Of a stretch of 54,634 bases of DNA, positions 14,587-24,725 are shown one piece after another (within the stretch, counting starts at the first letter, position 1; each line of letters begins with the position of its first letter). The DNA is from Peribacillus butanolivorans (GTDB lineage: Bacteria > Bacillota > Bacilli > Bacillales > DSM-1321): contig NZ_LGYA01000007.1 of NCBI RefSeq assembly GCF_001273755.1, positions 1-54,634 of the forward strand. The letters are read 5' to 3'. The notes under the pieces are model-generated. The model had not been told where the DNA came from, searched no databases, and saw only the letters and a list, made by a program, of their open reading frames with translations. The position numbers were made by a program, and so were the translations under genes.

Positions 14587-17500
14587 AGGCCATTTCTCTT
14601 CTTTCTGTAAAACGTTTCATTAAATATGGAATGATTGACCCAATAAGCGTGAGTATGCTCAAGATAACAACAGCTGGTAGAAAGGCCAACTGACTATCGA
14701 ATTGAATAGACATATATACATCTGCCACCGGATGGTCCACATTGAAATTAGGCATGATCAAATCTAGTAATGGGATGGTAAAGAAACTGATCAAGCCAAT
14801 TACAAGGATAGCACCTACAAACGGCCCAATGGAGAAGGCTAGTCGAGTAAACGCTGAACAGAAGAATAAAAGTAGGACAGTGAAAACGGTCCATTTAATC
14901 GCCTGGATATCACCAAGCGGATATATCTTCAAACCATACATGCTGATTATCAAGCCAACTATCAGATTCAATAAAGTAAACAACGCCGCATGCACCATCA
15001 TTGGAATTGTTGCATAATGATGCAGGAAGAAACCAATTAATAATCCCGAAATAAGTATGATTACCAACATGACGATTGGTGGAATCTTAACCTCTTCCTT
15101 TTGAAGTACTTCCCCGCTGATTTGAACAGGATTCGCTAAATATTCGTATACATACCCGTTCTGCTGATCATCAACGAGCGTGTTATTTAAGACACTATAT
15201 ACATCCGTCTTAATTTTTTCCGTTGATTCTACATTTTTGGACCAATTATTATTAAGCTGGTCCGCTCTTTCCTGAACCGACCCTACTTTCGTCTGCAGGT
15301 CAGCTGTATCATTCACAACAGTGTCCTGCCGTTCTGCTACAGAATTGACAAGTTCGGAAATGAAGCCGACAGTTGTTGCCGTATTGTCTTGAAGTGATAC
15401 AAACATTTCACCATTAAGGCTTCCTGTAGGTTCATCCTCTATTTCGGGAACCTCAATATTTCCTGTCAAATTAGCAGACACTTCTTGAGCCCTCTCTGTA
15501 ATAGCCGCCAATTCAGCTAATGTAGCTTCCTGCCCAGACTCGACGTTTGCATCATATTCATCTATATAACCCAAAATGGAGTCAGAGAACATCCCAAAGT
15601 TTTCATTAACTCCTGCTAAACTAGCTTTAACAAGTTTCGCTTCTTCATCGATGTTTCCAGAAACGCCTTCTTTTAAGTTCTCTAATTCTTTTATATTGGC
15701 GGCAAATACTTCATCTAAATTCGCTTCCGAAACTCTTTCTGCCAGTTCAGTATAAGATGAAAGTGAACCATAATAGGCGAGGAGGGCTGCTGAATCACGG
15801 TTCGTGATAGAATCATTAAAGAATTTCACTAACACCGCTCGTCTTTCTCCTCCTACTTTTTCAAGTAGGGCCTGTTCCAGATTGTTAATTTCAGTAATGG
15901 TCTCGTCGATGGTCATACTCTGGATGTTTTGTAACTTTTGGATATCCTCCTGTGATTTTTGCCATTGGTCACCTAAATCCTTATAATTCGTGCCCAGTTT
16001 ATTATAATCATCCTGTAATTGTGTAAACTGTACTAACAAATTATTATATGAATCTACCAGTTGATTAAACTCCGTTACGACTTGATTATAATTTCCCGTT
16101 CTGCTGTTCACTGTTCCGCTAAGACTGTTGATTTCAGCTTGGAGGTCTGCTGTAAGAATGCTGATTTGTTCTGAAGCCCCTTCACTCCCCTCTGCCGGCA
16201 CCAAACTTTCAAGTGCGGTGTTAATGCTATTAATTTGGTTTAGCAGTCCCTGAAGCGAGAGTTCATCTATTGGTTCCTTCTTTGAAGGAGCAGCATCTGA
16301 TTCACCTTTTCCCGTTTCTGTTTCAATATCTTCTATCGGGGTAGTACCTTCTCCAATTACACCACCATCACCAGAACTACTTGCAAGATTTCTGCGTTGC
16401 TCTAACAAGGTAGCCTGAAGGGTATCGAGACCCGCTTCTTCTGATTGTTTAAATTGTTCAATTGAGCTTTGTTGATCTCCTGTAATTTTCGTGATTTGTT
16501 CTACTTGTTTGTCTTTCACATTGGTAGAAAACTCTTCCAATTCATCATTACTAGTCTTAAGTTTCTCCTGCATAACCTCAACATTCTCATTAATGCCTTG
16601 GTCATTTAGACTGTATTTCGTATTCATCCCCTTCTGAATCTCTGGTACCGTCTGGGCTCCCTCATTCATCGCCGTATCATACGCTTGAATACTCTCTTTT
16701 ATAAGTTGTTGATTTTGGGTGGATGCCTGCATAAAAAGATTACTCTGAGCTTTTTGATATTCCTCAAATGATACAACATCCTCCAAGAAGGAAGCCATTT
16801 GAGCTTTTGTGTTTCCTATTTCACCTAATGTTTCATTAGTCGTTTTCCCAGCATCCTTGGTTTGGGAAAAAACTCCTTCAAGCATATCCTTATGTTGTTT
16901 AATTTCCCCAGCAAGGCTTTCCGAGCTTGGGGTATAAAATTCGTACATCGTGTTTTGAAAAGTAATTTCTTTCGCAAGGACATTATCGAACTTCTTGCGG
17001 ATGTCCTCGACCGATTGGGAAACATAGCTCCAATACTGTGTGGATATATGTTTATTTATTTTGTTCTTTGTCTTCTCTAATTCCTTTTGCACTTTTTCCA
17101 TATTTTCCGCATTCAAGCTCGTTTGGACTTTATACTTAATACCAGCTTTGACTGGCTGTTCATCATCAAACGTGTAAATATTCTTTGAAAAATCGGAAGG
17201 GAAATAAATAACGGCATCATATTTTTTATTTGCAAGGCCGCTCTCCGCTGTACTTCTGTTGACCACATACCAATCATATTCTGAATCCTTGTCCAAGGTA
17301 GTCACAAGCTCTGAACCGACATAAATTGGATTTTTGTTATACTCCGTACCATCATCTTCATTGACAATAGCTATTTCACGAGAAGCCGTTTCTGTTTTTT
17401 TCATTGGATTTTGTCCAATATAAGAGAAAAACAGGATTGGTAAAGCCAAGATTATCAATATTTTACCGATTAATAGCATCGGTCTTATTTTTTCAGACAC
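14573..17500 (-). CDS. esaA: type VII secretion protein EsaA (YueB-like)
   Basis: About 975 residues. One membrane helix lies near the N-terminus (after SEKIRPMLLIGK), followed by a very long extracellular region of predicted coiled coil rich in Gln, Asn, Glu and Ser. Five or six membrane helices form the C-terminus (from about PPIVMLVIILISG). The B. subtilis orthologue YueB projects through the wall and is the receptor of phage SPP1. I chose a GTG start at 17500, 11 bases after AAGGAG; an earlier in-frame GTG at 17527 lacks a ribosome site and overlaps the essC stop. It is essential for type VII secretion in related species. Confidence 0.88.
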   Translation of the reverse strand: MSEKIRPMLLIGKILIILALPILFFSYIGQNPMKKTETASREIAIVNEDDGTEYNKNPIYVGSELVTTLDKDSEYDWYVVNRSTAESGLANKKYDAVIYFPSDFSKNIYTFDDEQPVKAGIKYKVQTSLNAENMEKVQKELEKTKNKINKHISTQYWSYVSQSVEDIRKKFDNVLAKEITFQNTMYEFYTPSSESLAGEIKQHKDMLEGVFSQTKDAGKTTNETLGEIGNTKAQMASFLEDVVSFEEYQKAQSNLFMQASTQNQQLIKESIQAYDTAMNEGAQTVPEIQKGMNTKYSLNDQGINENVEVMQEKLKTSNDELEEFSTNVKDKQVEQITKITGDQQSSIEQFKQSEEAGLDTLQATLLEQRRNLASSSGDGGVIGEGTTPIEDIETETGKGESDAAPSKKEPIDELSLQGLLNQINSINTALESLVPAEGSEGASEQISILTADLQAEINSLSGTVNSRTGNYNQVVTEFNQLVDSYNNLLVQFTQLQDDYNKLGTNYKDLGDQWQKSQEDIQKLQNIQSMTIDETITEINNLEQALLEKVGGERRAVLVKFFNDSITNRDSAALLAYYGSLSSYTELAERVSEANLDEVFAANIKELENLKEGVSGNIDEEAKLVKASLAGVNENFGMFSDSILGYIDEYDANVESGQEATLAELAAITERAQEVSANLTGNIEVPEIEDEPTGSLNGEMFVSLQDNTATTVGFISELVNSVAERQDTVVNDTADLQTKVGSVQERADQLNNNWSKNVESTEKIKTDVYSVLNNTLVDDQQNGYVYEYLANPVQISGEVLQKEEVKIPPIVMLVIILISGLLIGFFLHHYATIPMMVHAALFTLLNLIVGLIISMYGLKIYPLGDIQAIKWTVFTVLLLFFCSAFTRLAFSIGPFVGAILVIGLISFFTIPLLDLIMPNFNVDHPVADVYMSIQFDSQLAFLPAVVILSILTLIGSIIPYLMKRFTERREMAYEAE

Positions 17501-17519
17501 TGTCTTGCACACTCCTTCT

Positions 17520-20500
17520 TTATTCACTTAGTGGAATTTGAACTTTACTTTCCCTTCCATTCAGCACAAAGTAACCGTAACCAGGCTGAATTTCATCTTC
17601 TTTTCTAGAATAGGAGAGCGTATACAAGCTTTGCTCTGATTTTTTCAGAAGCAAGACAGCCTGTCTGATTTGTTTCAATTCGGTCGTCAACGAATCATAC
17701 CCCTTGGTGAAGTCGTTGGCGTTGCCAGCCACAATTAGACAAAAGCCGAGATGACTGTACTGTTTCATAAAACCACTCAACCTGTCCTGGATTCTGCTGT
17801 CAATCGTTTGTTGAATCCTTGAAATGCTATCTATGACAAAAATAATAGATGGGAATTCAAGCTGTTTCATTGGTTTCCGTTCCAAAGCTGCTAGATATTG
17901 GCGTTCACGATCCTCAAAGATTTCATTGATATGATCGAGCCAATCAGTTATTTGATCTTTTGTCTCTACATAACGTACCTTCTCCTTGGCAGCATATGGA
18001 GAGAGACCACGATCAACTCCGTCAAATAAACCAATTTCCCCAACAGACTGAGTCAGCAACGATTCTAAGAGTACTTTAAGGACATTTGTTTTCCCTTTAC
18101 GCGACTGTCCGATGACTAGCAGGAATGGATTCGAATTCAAATCCACACAAACAGGCGTGACGCTTTCCTCTGAAAGCCCAATTGGAATGGAATCCTTCTG
18201 TATTACTTGTGGGTAGTATGCCTTGAAGCTGGCCAAATCTAGACGTGTTGGCAGCATTGGAATAGCCGGTGGCTTTTCTAGTTCCTTGTATTTATCCTTA
18301 TGCTCAGCCACAACATGTTTCATTTTTTCCAAAACGGCTATATCATCATCGCCGTCGGCTGGTAAATAGACCTGCATCAAATATGTTTGGTCTTTTTTTA
18401 CCAACGCCCGCCCCGGTACTGGCTCATTTTCATAAGGTGTTCTACCCAAGACTGAATATTGTTCAGAACTGTCCATTAAATAATGGACGATCTTCGTTTT
18501 TAAACTGTTCATTAATGGCTGGCGGATGGCATTGATTCTCGTCGCCGTCAAAATCATGAATATCCCAAGTGATTGTCCATCACGCGCAAACTGAATGAAC
18601 TGCGCTTCCTGATCATGCATTTCATCCTTCACTAAGTCAAAATTGTCAACTATGATATAAATAATCGGCAATTTTTCCTCTGTTAACGTGTTATAAAGTT
18701 TTATATTACTAAGCTCTCTTTCTGAAAAAAGCTGTTTCCTTCTTTCCAATTCCGCCTTCATAAATAACATGAATTTTTCAGTTTTCCTCATCTCATCAAA
18801 CCGGAAGTAATCTCCTGTATGAGGCAACTGTCGCAGCGGGAGTAAAGCACTGTTTCCAAAATCAAAAATGTAATAATGAAGTTCTTCAGGGTTGAACTGA
18901 TCTGCAAAACTAAAGAGAAGCGTCAAAATAGTGGTTGACTTTCCGTATCCGGAAGAGCCAAAAATCCCAATATTTCCATCCTCAATCCAGTTATAGATGT
19001 AATTTGTCTGACTCTGCAATTCAGGCTCATCTTTCATCCCTAGATGGAACTGATTTTTCGTAAGGCCTCTTTCGTCATTTCTCGATAGACGCTCCATTAG
19101 CGGCGGAAGCCACGGACTTGCCAACTTCTCAATCTTCATTTCTTCCTGCGTCTTTACAATTTCATCCGCAACGGCTTCAATTTCACTAATCTTTTCTTTC
19201 CTCTTATTAGTAATGTGTTCTGCTACATTTGAGATTTGAACAAGGCCAAGGTCTGTGACGAAAGCCACTTCATCCTCAGATCCAACGGTATCCTCTAAAT
19301 AAGGGGCTCCGCTCCAAGCTGACTGAAACAGTTCGTACACCTCATTATTTCCTACCTGCAAATATCCCCGACCGGTGACGGTAATATTTGCTGCATCGCT
19401 ATTTTTCAAAATTTCCTTACTATCATTGGCATCCTGCACCTTTAAGGAAATTTTAAAACGGGCATTACTCCAAATCTGGTTATCAATGACACCGCCCGGC
19501 TTTTGGGTAGCCAAGATTAAGTGAACACCTAAGCTCCGTCCAATTCGTGCCGTACTAACTAATTCACGGATGAAATCAGGTTCTTCGTTTTTTAGTTCGG
19601 CAAACTCATCTGATATTAAAAATAAATGCGGCAGCGGCTCATCTGCTTTCCCTTCTTTATATAAATACGTGTAATCGTTGATATGATTGACCTCGTACCG
19701 GTCAAACAGGCGCTGGCGTTTCTTCAACTCGCTATTGATTGAGGCAAGCGCCCGGGCACTGAAGTTTTTGCTTCCTTCAATATTTGTGATAACCCCAAGT
19801 AAATGAGGAATCTGCTTAAAGGGCTGTGCCATCCCCCCACCTTTATAGTCAATAAGCAAAAACGCAACTTCATGGGGATGATAGTGAACGGCTAACGACA
19901 GGATATAGGTCTGCAGTAATTCACTTTTCCCTGAACCAGTTGTCCCAGCTACCAAACCATGAGGCCCATGTGCCTTTTCATGTAAGTTCAATTCGACCCT
20001 ATCAGTTTTTCCTTTTAATCCAATTGGCACCGCCAAAGATTTGGAGGATTGATTGGTCAGCCAGTTTTGACTGATAGGCAACTCTCCCACCTCTCGCGCT
20101 TTCAGCAATTCTAGGAATGATACCGTTTCTGGAATCGAATTGTTCATGCCTTTTTGATGATCAAGCGACCTAAGCAAGCGGGCATAACGCTCATTTCCTT
20201 CTTTTGTATGCTTATCGAGGGTAAAAGGAGTATGAACCGCCTTCGTTTGCTGAATGAGAATCTCACCGTCACGATCATTTATATACTTCACAAGCGTATG
20301 GACATTCTCTGTCAAACTCTCTTTTGCATCCGCAGCAAAAATCGTTGAAATACCTAAATGGTCTGCTTTACCTTCTAAATATTCTAGAATGACATGCTCA
20401 GAAATTAAAGTTCGATCCGTGACAATAAAAACAAAATGAGGAGTAAACCTTACTTTCCCTTTGTTCTCATCCAAATCTCTTTCCCTAAGAAGCTGATAAA

Positions 20501-21971
20501 TCGAAGACAAAAGCTGGTCACGTGATTGCTCATTATAAATAAAGCCTTTGGCATATGCATGTGGCAGTTGAAAATGAGGGAGCCATTTCATCCATTCCCA
20601 TTCTCGGTAATCCTGTTCCGGGAAAATCGCCACAAATCGAACATCATGATAGCTGTGAAAGAAAGCCAGTTGGCCAATCAGCTGTTGCAGCTCCCGTTTG
20701 ACAATGGATTCCTTTCCTACAAGGCCCATAGAGCCGCTTGATAAATCAATGGTTAACGGAAGGTCATCCAGGTTTTTGTAAATATCCACAAGTTCCTGAG
20801 ACTGCTCAAGTAAATCATCTATATCCCGATTTGACATATCGTTGCTATTTACCGCCACCTCATAACTCGATGGTATCGTCGCCGTCCCAATCTTAAAGTG
20901 GAGGGAGTCTTCACTTTCTAATGTCCGCTCCCAAATTCGGTGGCTAATGTTATCAGTTAGACGCTTCATTTTTTCAAAAGAAGGATAATGATAGAGCAAC
21001 ACTTTCTTTTGCTGTTCAGAAAGCTCTTGTAACTCTTCTCTCTTTTGCTCCAGATAGCGTGTATACACACGTTGACGTTTTTCAGCTCTGAACTTTTGCT
21101 TCTTTTTGTCTTTAAAATATTGCACCGTCGAGGTAACTAAAGTTGTTGTGAACATCACAATCGATATGATGATGAAAATTCCCCTTGGCTGAATAAGTGT
21201 GATGACCCCCATGACAATCAGCATCATTAACGGAGGCATAAGAATTAGCCATAACCCTCGATTATTATCTTCCGATTCTTGGCTTGGAAATGATATCGTC
21301 ACTTTCTCATCCGGCAATTCATAGATCATCCTTGGTGTCCGTCGATACTGTGGATAGCTTTTCTTCATTTCGGAGATTGGTTGCAATATTTTAGATAAGG
21401 ATGTTTCATAACTATCCGCACTATTAATCATCAATAAGTCGCCTTCAAGTAACCTCAGCACCATATTTGGCCAGCAAATCAAATCGCCATTTTGAATAGC
21501 AACCGTATTATTTACTTTTTCGCCATTCAGAAAAAGACGTCCATCATTTGGTATGAGCAGCCACTGCCCTTGACGAAGGACAATGGAAAAGGCATTTTCA
21601 GAATCCAATCCTTCTTTACGGATAGTCGCTCCCGCTTTGGCTGATAAAGAAATTTCTTTCGAATTGCCAATATAATAGAGGCTTTCTTCCAATTCCCCTG
21701 CCACGTAAAATATCTCAACTGCTTCTAAACCCTCATGGAAAGTAAAAGACTGGAACGGCTTTACATCCCCAATCTTTTTGTCTCCTCTATAAACCTCATA
21801 TTCATCAAGCTCTTCATGTTTCCTCAGCTCAATATGGCCTTGGTCGAAAGGAATAGAGTAAACGGTAATCGTGTCCTGATGTGATGATCCAATTGTGATT
21901 GGACCAGCATGAATATCCTTGATTGTATAGGATTGGTATGTATCCTTAAAATAAATCCATAATAAACTCAT
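17520..21971 (-). CDS. essC: type VII secretion ATPase EssC (YukBA-like, FtsK/SpoIIIE)
   Basis: The motor of the type VII machine, 1483 residues. The N-terminus has two forkhead-associated-like domains (to about residue 190). Two membrane helices follow near 235-275 (LWLILMPPLMMLIVMGV and IFIIISIVMFTTTLVT). Then come three FtsK/SpoIIIE ATPase domains with Walker A motifs near 675 (GTTGSGKS), 1005 (GSSGYGKS) and 1286 (GQSRKGKT). The first domain has LLIDYKGGG and LFLISDEFAEL, the usual D1 features. The third lacks the typical Gly-Ser pair and is probably the substrate-recognition domain. In B. subtilis this is one protein encoded as yukBA. RBS GGGGGTGAG; 33 bp after essB. Confidence 0.95.
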   Translation of the reverse strand: MSLLWIYFKDTYQSYTIKDIHAGPITIGSSHQDTITVYSIPFDQGHIELRKHEELDEYEVYRGDKKIGDVKPFQSFTFHEGLEAVEIFYVAGELEESLYYIGNSKEISLSAKAGATIRKEGLDSENAFSIVLRQGQWLLIPNDGRLFLNGEKVNNTVAIQNGDLICWPNMVLRLLEGDLLMINSADSYETSLSKILQPISEMKKSYPQYRRTPRMIYELPDEKVTISFPSQESEDNNRGLWLILMPPLMMLIVMGVITLIQPRGIFIIISIVMFTTTLVTSTVQYFKDKKKQKFRAEKRQRVYTRYLEQKREELQELSEQQKKVLLYHYPSFEKMKRLTDNISHRIWERTLESEDSLHFKIGTATIPSSYEVAVNSNDMSNRDIDDLLEQSQELVDIYKNLDDLPLTIDLSSGSMGLVGKESIVKRELQQLIGQLAFFHSYHDVRFVAIFPEQDYREWEWMKWLPHFQLPHAYAKGFIYNEQSRDQLLSSIYQLLRERDLDENKGKVRFTPHFVFIVTDRTLISEHVILEYLEGKADHLGISTIFAADAKESLTENVHTLVKYINDRDGEILIQQTKAVHTPFTLDKHTKEGNERYARLLRSLDHQKGMNNSIPETVSFLELLKAREVGELPISQNWLTNQSSKSLAVPIGLKGKTDRVELNLHEKAHGPHGLVAGTTGSGKSELLQTYILSLAVHYHPHEVAFLLIDYKGGGMAQPFKQIPHLLGVITNIEGSKNFSARALASINSELKKRQRLFDRYEVNHINDYTYLYKEGKADEPLPHLFLISDEFAELKNEEPDFIRELVSTARIGRSLGVHLILATQKPGGVIDNQIWSNARFKISLKVQDANDSKEILKNSDAANITVTGRGYLQVGNNEVYELFQSAWSGAPYLEDTVGSEDEVAFVTDLGLVQISNVAEHITNKRKEKISEIEAVADEIVKTQEEMKIEKLASPWLPPLMERLSRNDERGLTKNQFHLGMKDEPELQSQTNYIYNWIEDGNIGIFGSSGYGKSTTILTLLFSFADQFNPEELHYYIFDFGNSALLPLRQLPHTGDYFRFDEMRKTEKFMLFMKAELERRKQLFSERELSNIKLYNTLTEEKLPIIYIIVDNFDLVKDEMHDQEAQFIQFARDGQSLGIFMILTATRINAIRQPLMNSLKTKIVHYLMDSSEQYSVLGRTPYENEPVPGRALVKKDQTYLMQVYLPADGDDDIAVLEKMKHVVAEHKDKYKELEKPPAIPMLPTRLDLASFKAYYPQVIQKDSIPIGLSEESVTPVCVDLNSNPFLLVIGQSRKGKTNVLKVLLESLLTQSVGEIGLFDGVDRGLSPYAAKEKVRYVETKDQITDWLDHINEIFEDRERQYLAALERKPMKQLEFPSIIFVIDSISRIQQTIDSRIQDRLSGFMKQYSHLGFCLIVAGNANDFTKGYDSLTTELKQIRQAVLLLKKSEQSLYTLSYSRKEDEIQPGYGYFVLNGRESKVQIPLSE

Positions 21972-22004
21972 TAAATCTCACCCCCGCAAAAGGCCTGTAA
22001 ACGC

Positions 22005-23348
22005 TCACTCTTTGCTTTTCTCTTTTTCTTTTTCTTCAGATGATTTTTCCGATGATTCCTTACTTTCTTCTTTTCCTTCTGAGGCAGGCTCTTTTTTCTC
22101 TCCCTCTGTTACAGTCGGTTTAGCTTCTGGTTCCACTACATTTTGCTGGTCCTGATTTTTCTGTTCCTCGACCTCCTTCATTTGCTTATCCAATTCCTTT
22201 TTTTCTTTTTCATATTGTGTCAGCTCATTATCGACTTCTTTAATTCGCGACTCTCTTTCTTCTCCAGAAAGTTTATCGTCTAACTTAATTTCTTCTTTCT
22301 GGTTGACCAAACCGTACATAATCAATTCGCGATCCTCCATGATTCTCGCCAAATCGATCGCATCCTCGGTCATGCCCCTGCCTATATAAATCCAATATAA
22401 GAGATACTGACTATCAGTCTGCAAAGTGATTGCATTTTCCACATTTTTCCTTGCAACTCCCTTCAACGGTTCATAAGTGACGTAGGACTTCGCCAGTTCA
22501 TATTGAACGACATACGGCATACTTTTCGGATTGTAATTTTCCAAGCGGTCAATGACTTCACTGTATTTTTGTTTTAAAAAACTTTCCCCGCTTTCCACAT
22601 ATGCTTCCTGCCTTGGGTGGGAAAAGAATAATGTGTAAATCGTAAAGAACAGCAGCGGAACTATAGCAATCACAGTTCCCCAAAGTGTATAACGTTCTAT
22701 TTTCCACTTTTTCTCAGGGATATGAACAAATGTTTTTTCTTCGCTCTCTAAAGCATCTATCTGACTTTGAATAAGCAAACCCAGTTCATCCCAAGTCTCT
22801 GCTGTTACTATACTCTGTGATTCCTTCGATAGTTTAAGGGTTTTATAGTAAAGCAGATACTGTTCAAATGTATACTGCCCATCCACAAGTGTTGCGATTG
22901 TTGCCTTTGTTTCTTGAAATAACTGATCTTGAATTTCCTCATAAGGAGGTAGACTGTCTTTTACTCCATAATGGAGAAAATAAGGGGCCAAACTTGGGTC
23001 AAACACTATATTTTCTGGACAGACTACTAGTTGCAAACGCGTTAATTCATGATTTCTAATTTTCTTTACAATCTGATAGGACGATAACCATCGTCCTATC
23101 AGATTTTTATTATTTGCCTTAGAAAAAGCAAAAAAAGAGGCTGGTAGAATTACCCTTACCTGCACCTCGTCCTCTGTTACGTCAATATGTTTCTGGAGAG
23201 CATCATCCACCTCATGAATTAGCTGTAATTCCAATGGGTTCTGCATCAATAGTTTAGCTCGTTGGAAAACAAACACATACCCATTATCATCCTTCTTCAT
23301 TACAGCTTCTGTTCGTTTCTCCAAATATGATGATTTATTCTCATCCAT
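22005..23348 (-). CDS. essB: type VII secretion protein EssB (YukC-like)
   Basis: 447 residues. The cytoplasmic N-terminal half has a pseudokinase fold (about 1-215). A single membrane helix lies near 226-245 (TLWGTVIAIVPLLFFTIYTLFF). The extracytoplasmic C-terminal region has helical repeats and then a highly charged tail of Glu, Lys and Ser from about 375 (ending SEEKEKEKSKE). This matches EssB/YukC, which bridges the secretion ATPase and the other membrane subunits. The start has AAAGGAG. The low-complexity tail is longer than the folded part needs and probably variable between strains. Confidence 0.9.
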   Translation of the reverse strand: MDENKSSYLEKRTEAVMKKDDNGYVFVFQRAKLLMQNPLELQLIHEVDDALQKHIDVTEDEVQVRVILPASFFAFSKANNKNLIGRWLSSYQIVKKIRNHELTRLQLVVCPENIVFDPSLAPYFLHYGVKDSLPPYEEIQDQLFQETKATIATLVDGQYTFEQYLLYYKTLKLSKESQSIVTAETWDELGLLIQSQIDALESEEKTFVHIPEKKWKIERYTLWGTVIAIVPLLFFTIYTLFFSHPRQEAYVESGESFLKQKYSEVIDRLENYNPKSMPYVVQYELAKSYVTYEPLKGVARKNVENAITLQTDSQYLLYWIYIGRGMTEDAIDLARIMEDRELIMYGLVNQKEEIKLDDKLSGEERESRIKEVDNELTQYEKEKKELDKQMKEVEEQKNQDQQNVVEPEAKPTVTEGEKKEPASEGKEESKESSEKSSEEKEKEKSKE

Positions 23349-23419
23349 TCTATGTACTCCTTTACCCCTGCTAAAGGGCTTTAGACTTTTTTCCTATATC
23401 CAGTCCACACTTAACCACA

Positions 23420-23659
23420 CTATAGGATCTCTAGCCGGTCTCCTGTCGTAATTCCACTATCAAGTAATGTGTCATACCCGGAACAAACGAACTCTTTATT
23501 CTGGACTCGTACCCAATACCCTTCCTTTGGTGTACAAGCTATATTTTTTACCTGCCAGACAATCTCCACAACTTTCTTGATTGAACGGTAATTCGACACT
23601 TGCAAGTCAAATACTTCACCCGTATACCTTTTTAAATCAATTGTTAATTGAATATAAAT
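23420..23659 (-). CDS. esaB: ubiquitin-like type VII secretion regulator EsaB (YukD), probable ATT start
   Basis: A small ubiquitin-fold protein ending TTGDRLEIL that accompanies EssC in type VII systems. Starting at ATT (23657-23659) it has 79 residues, the same length I recall for B. subtilis YukD, whose start MYIDITIDLK aligns with (M)YIQLTIDLK here. The sequence AGAGGTGATTTCC puts an ideal ribosome site six to seven bases before that ATT. The only other in-frame start, a GTG at 23668, is part of the ribosome site itself and has no spacing. No ATG is available. An AUU start would keep expression low. It lies behind the hairpin that follows esxA. Confidence 0.78.
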   Translation of the reverse strand: MYIQLTIDLKRYTGEVFDLQVSNYRSIKKVVEIVWQVKNIACTPKEGYWVRVQNKEFVCSGYDTLLDSGITTGDRLEIL

Positions 23660-23680
23660 GGAAATCACCTCTTTTAAAGC

Positions 23681-23720
23681 AAAAAAACACCACGATCTTC
23701 TTTTAGAATCGCGGCGCTTT
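23681..23720 (-). terminator. intercistronic terminator after esxA
   Basis: Read leftwards, CGCCGCGAT and ATCGTGGTG pair (two G-U pairs) across a short AT loop, followed by seven T. It lies between esxA and esaB inside the operon. Partial read-through would yield much more of the secreted WXG100 protein than of the machine, as expected. Confidence 0.82.
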
Positions 23721-23754
23721 TTCCTAAAAACTTCTTATCTCTTTTACTTTCTAA

Positions 23755-24045
23755 TTATCCGCGAATTTGACTAGCAATCTGATTATCTGTATCTTCAAGG
23801 ATTTGAGCTGATCTATCCAATTGTTGAGAAACTTCATTTAGCAAACGAGCCATATCCATGAATGAAGGTTTTAATTCTTCGTATTGACCTACAAAAGCCT
23901 CACTTGAAGACCCTTCCCAAATACCAGTTAAATGGTCCCTCATTTTATCTAAACGACCAATGATATCCGTTACCTGTTGGCTCTCATTATCATATTGTCT
24001 AGCTACATCTTTCAGTTCTGAAGGTGTTACGCGAATTTGTGACAT
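23755..24045 (-). CDS. esxA: WXG100 protein EsxA (YukE), type VII secretion substrate
   Basis: 96 residues forming the helix-turn-helix hairpin of secreted WXG100 proteins. The W-x-G turn is WEG near residues 43-45 (LTGIWEGSSSEAF). The C-terminal tail TDNQIASQIRG closely resembles that of B. subtilis YukE, which carries its secretion signal there. RBS AAAGGAGGAG. First gene of the six-gene operon; it is both substrate and needed for function of the machine. No LXG toxin or immunity gene is in the window. Confidence 0.95.
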   Translation of the reverse strand: MSQIRVTPSELKDVARQYDNESQQVTDIIGRLDKMRDHLTGIWEGSSSEAFVGQYEELKPSFMDMARLLNEVSQQLDRSAQILEDTDNQIASQIRG

Positions 24046-24073
24046 AGTAAAACTCCTCCTTTAATCTAATTTA

Positions 24074-24091
24074 GTTACATTCTAATGTAAC
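24074..24091 (-). promoter_or_regulatory. perfect palindrome in the esxA promoter/leader
   Basis: GTTACATTAGAATGTAAC on the minus strand is an 8-bp perfect inverted repeat with a 2-bp centre, 28 bp before the esxA start. Just upstream, TTTACT and TTGTAT 17 bp apart resemble a sigma-A promoter whose -10 box abuts it. A repressor or activator site is possible; no known consensus was recognised. Confidence 0.5.
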
Positions 24092-24503
24092 CATACAATT
24101 TCTGCCATATAAATAAGTAAAAACTCGAAAAATGGTAAATTATGATTAGATAAAAAATCCTGAATATACCATTATAAAAAGTCTAAATACCTGTTTTTTT
24201 TAGCAAACCCGTTTTGGATATTTTACATTTTAATAAGTATAAAAACTTTATGCCCACGAATATGTGACTGTTATGGAAAATATATTTCCTTTCCCCATAA
24301 AATAGTGACTTTAGACTTTCACTAATCCTTCCAATTATATTAATCAAACGATTGATTAAATTTTAAAAAACAAAAAAGGCAATATCGTTTAAGTGTTTTT
24401 CCTAAAGAGATTGTAGTATTAAGTTGGACTCCACCCGCGCTATTAAAAATACTGTGCGTTACCTGTAATCAACATGAAAACATTTCAGGAAGAAAATCGA
24501 AAA
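24092..24503. other. intergenic region, no gene recognised
   Basis: AT-rich sequence upstream of the type VII operon. It should contain the promoter region of esxA, but beyond the boxes next to the palindrome I see no open frame with a ribosome site and no structured RNA. Confidence 0.5.
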
Positions 24504-24528
24504 AGGACATCCAAATGAAAGGATGCCC
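24504..24528. terminator. terminator after the nucleoside hydrolase
   Basis: GGACATCC and GGATGCCC pair (one mismatch) around AAATGAAA, with TTTT or TTTTT on either side. It lies about 200 bp after the nucleoside hydrolase stop and could work in both directions. Confidence 0.6.
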
Positions 24529-24725
24529 TTTTACCAGCAAATATAATGCTGGTTTATTACCTATAGCCGTCGATTAATACGATCCTTAGGTGAATATGAA
24601 ACGTTAAAACCGCTAACCTTGAAAAGTATCAAACGGAGCATATCTCTTAACTAGTTATCCCCATGCAGAGTAATCGATATTCTTTTAAGTTCAAAGCTAG
24701 AGCCTCACATCATGAGTCCATGTCC

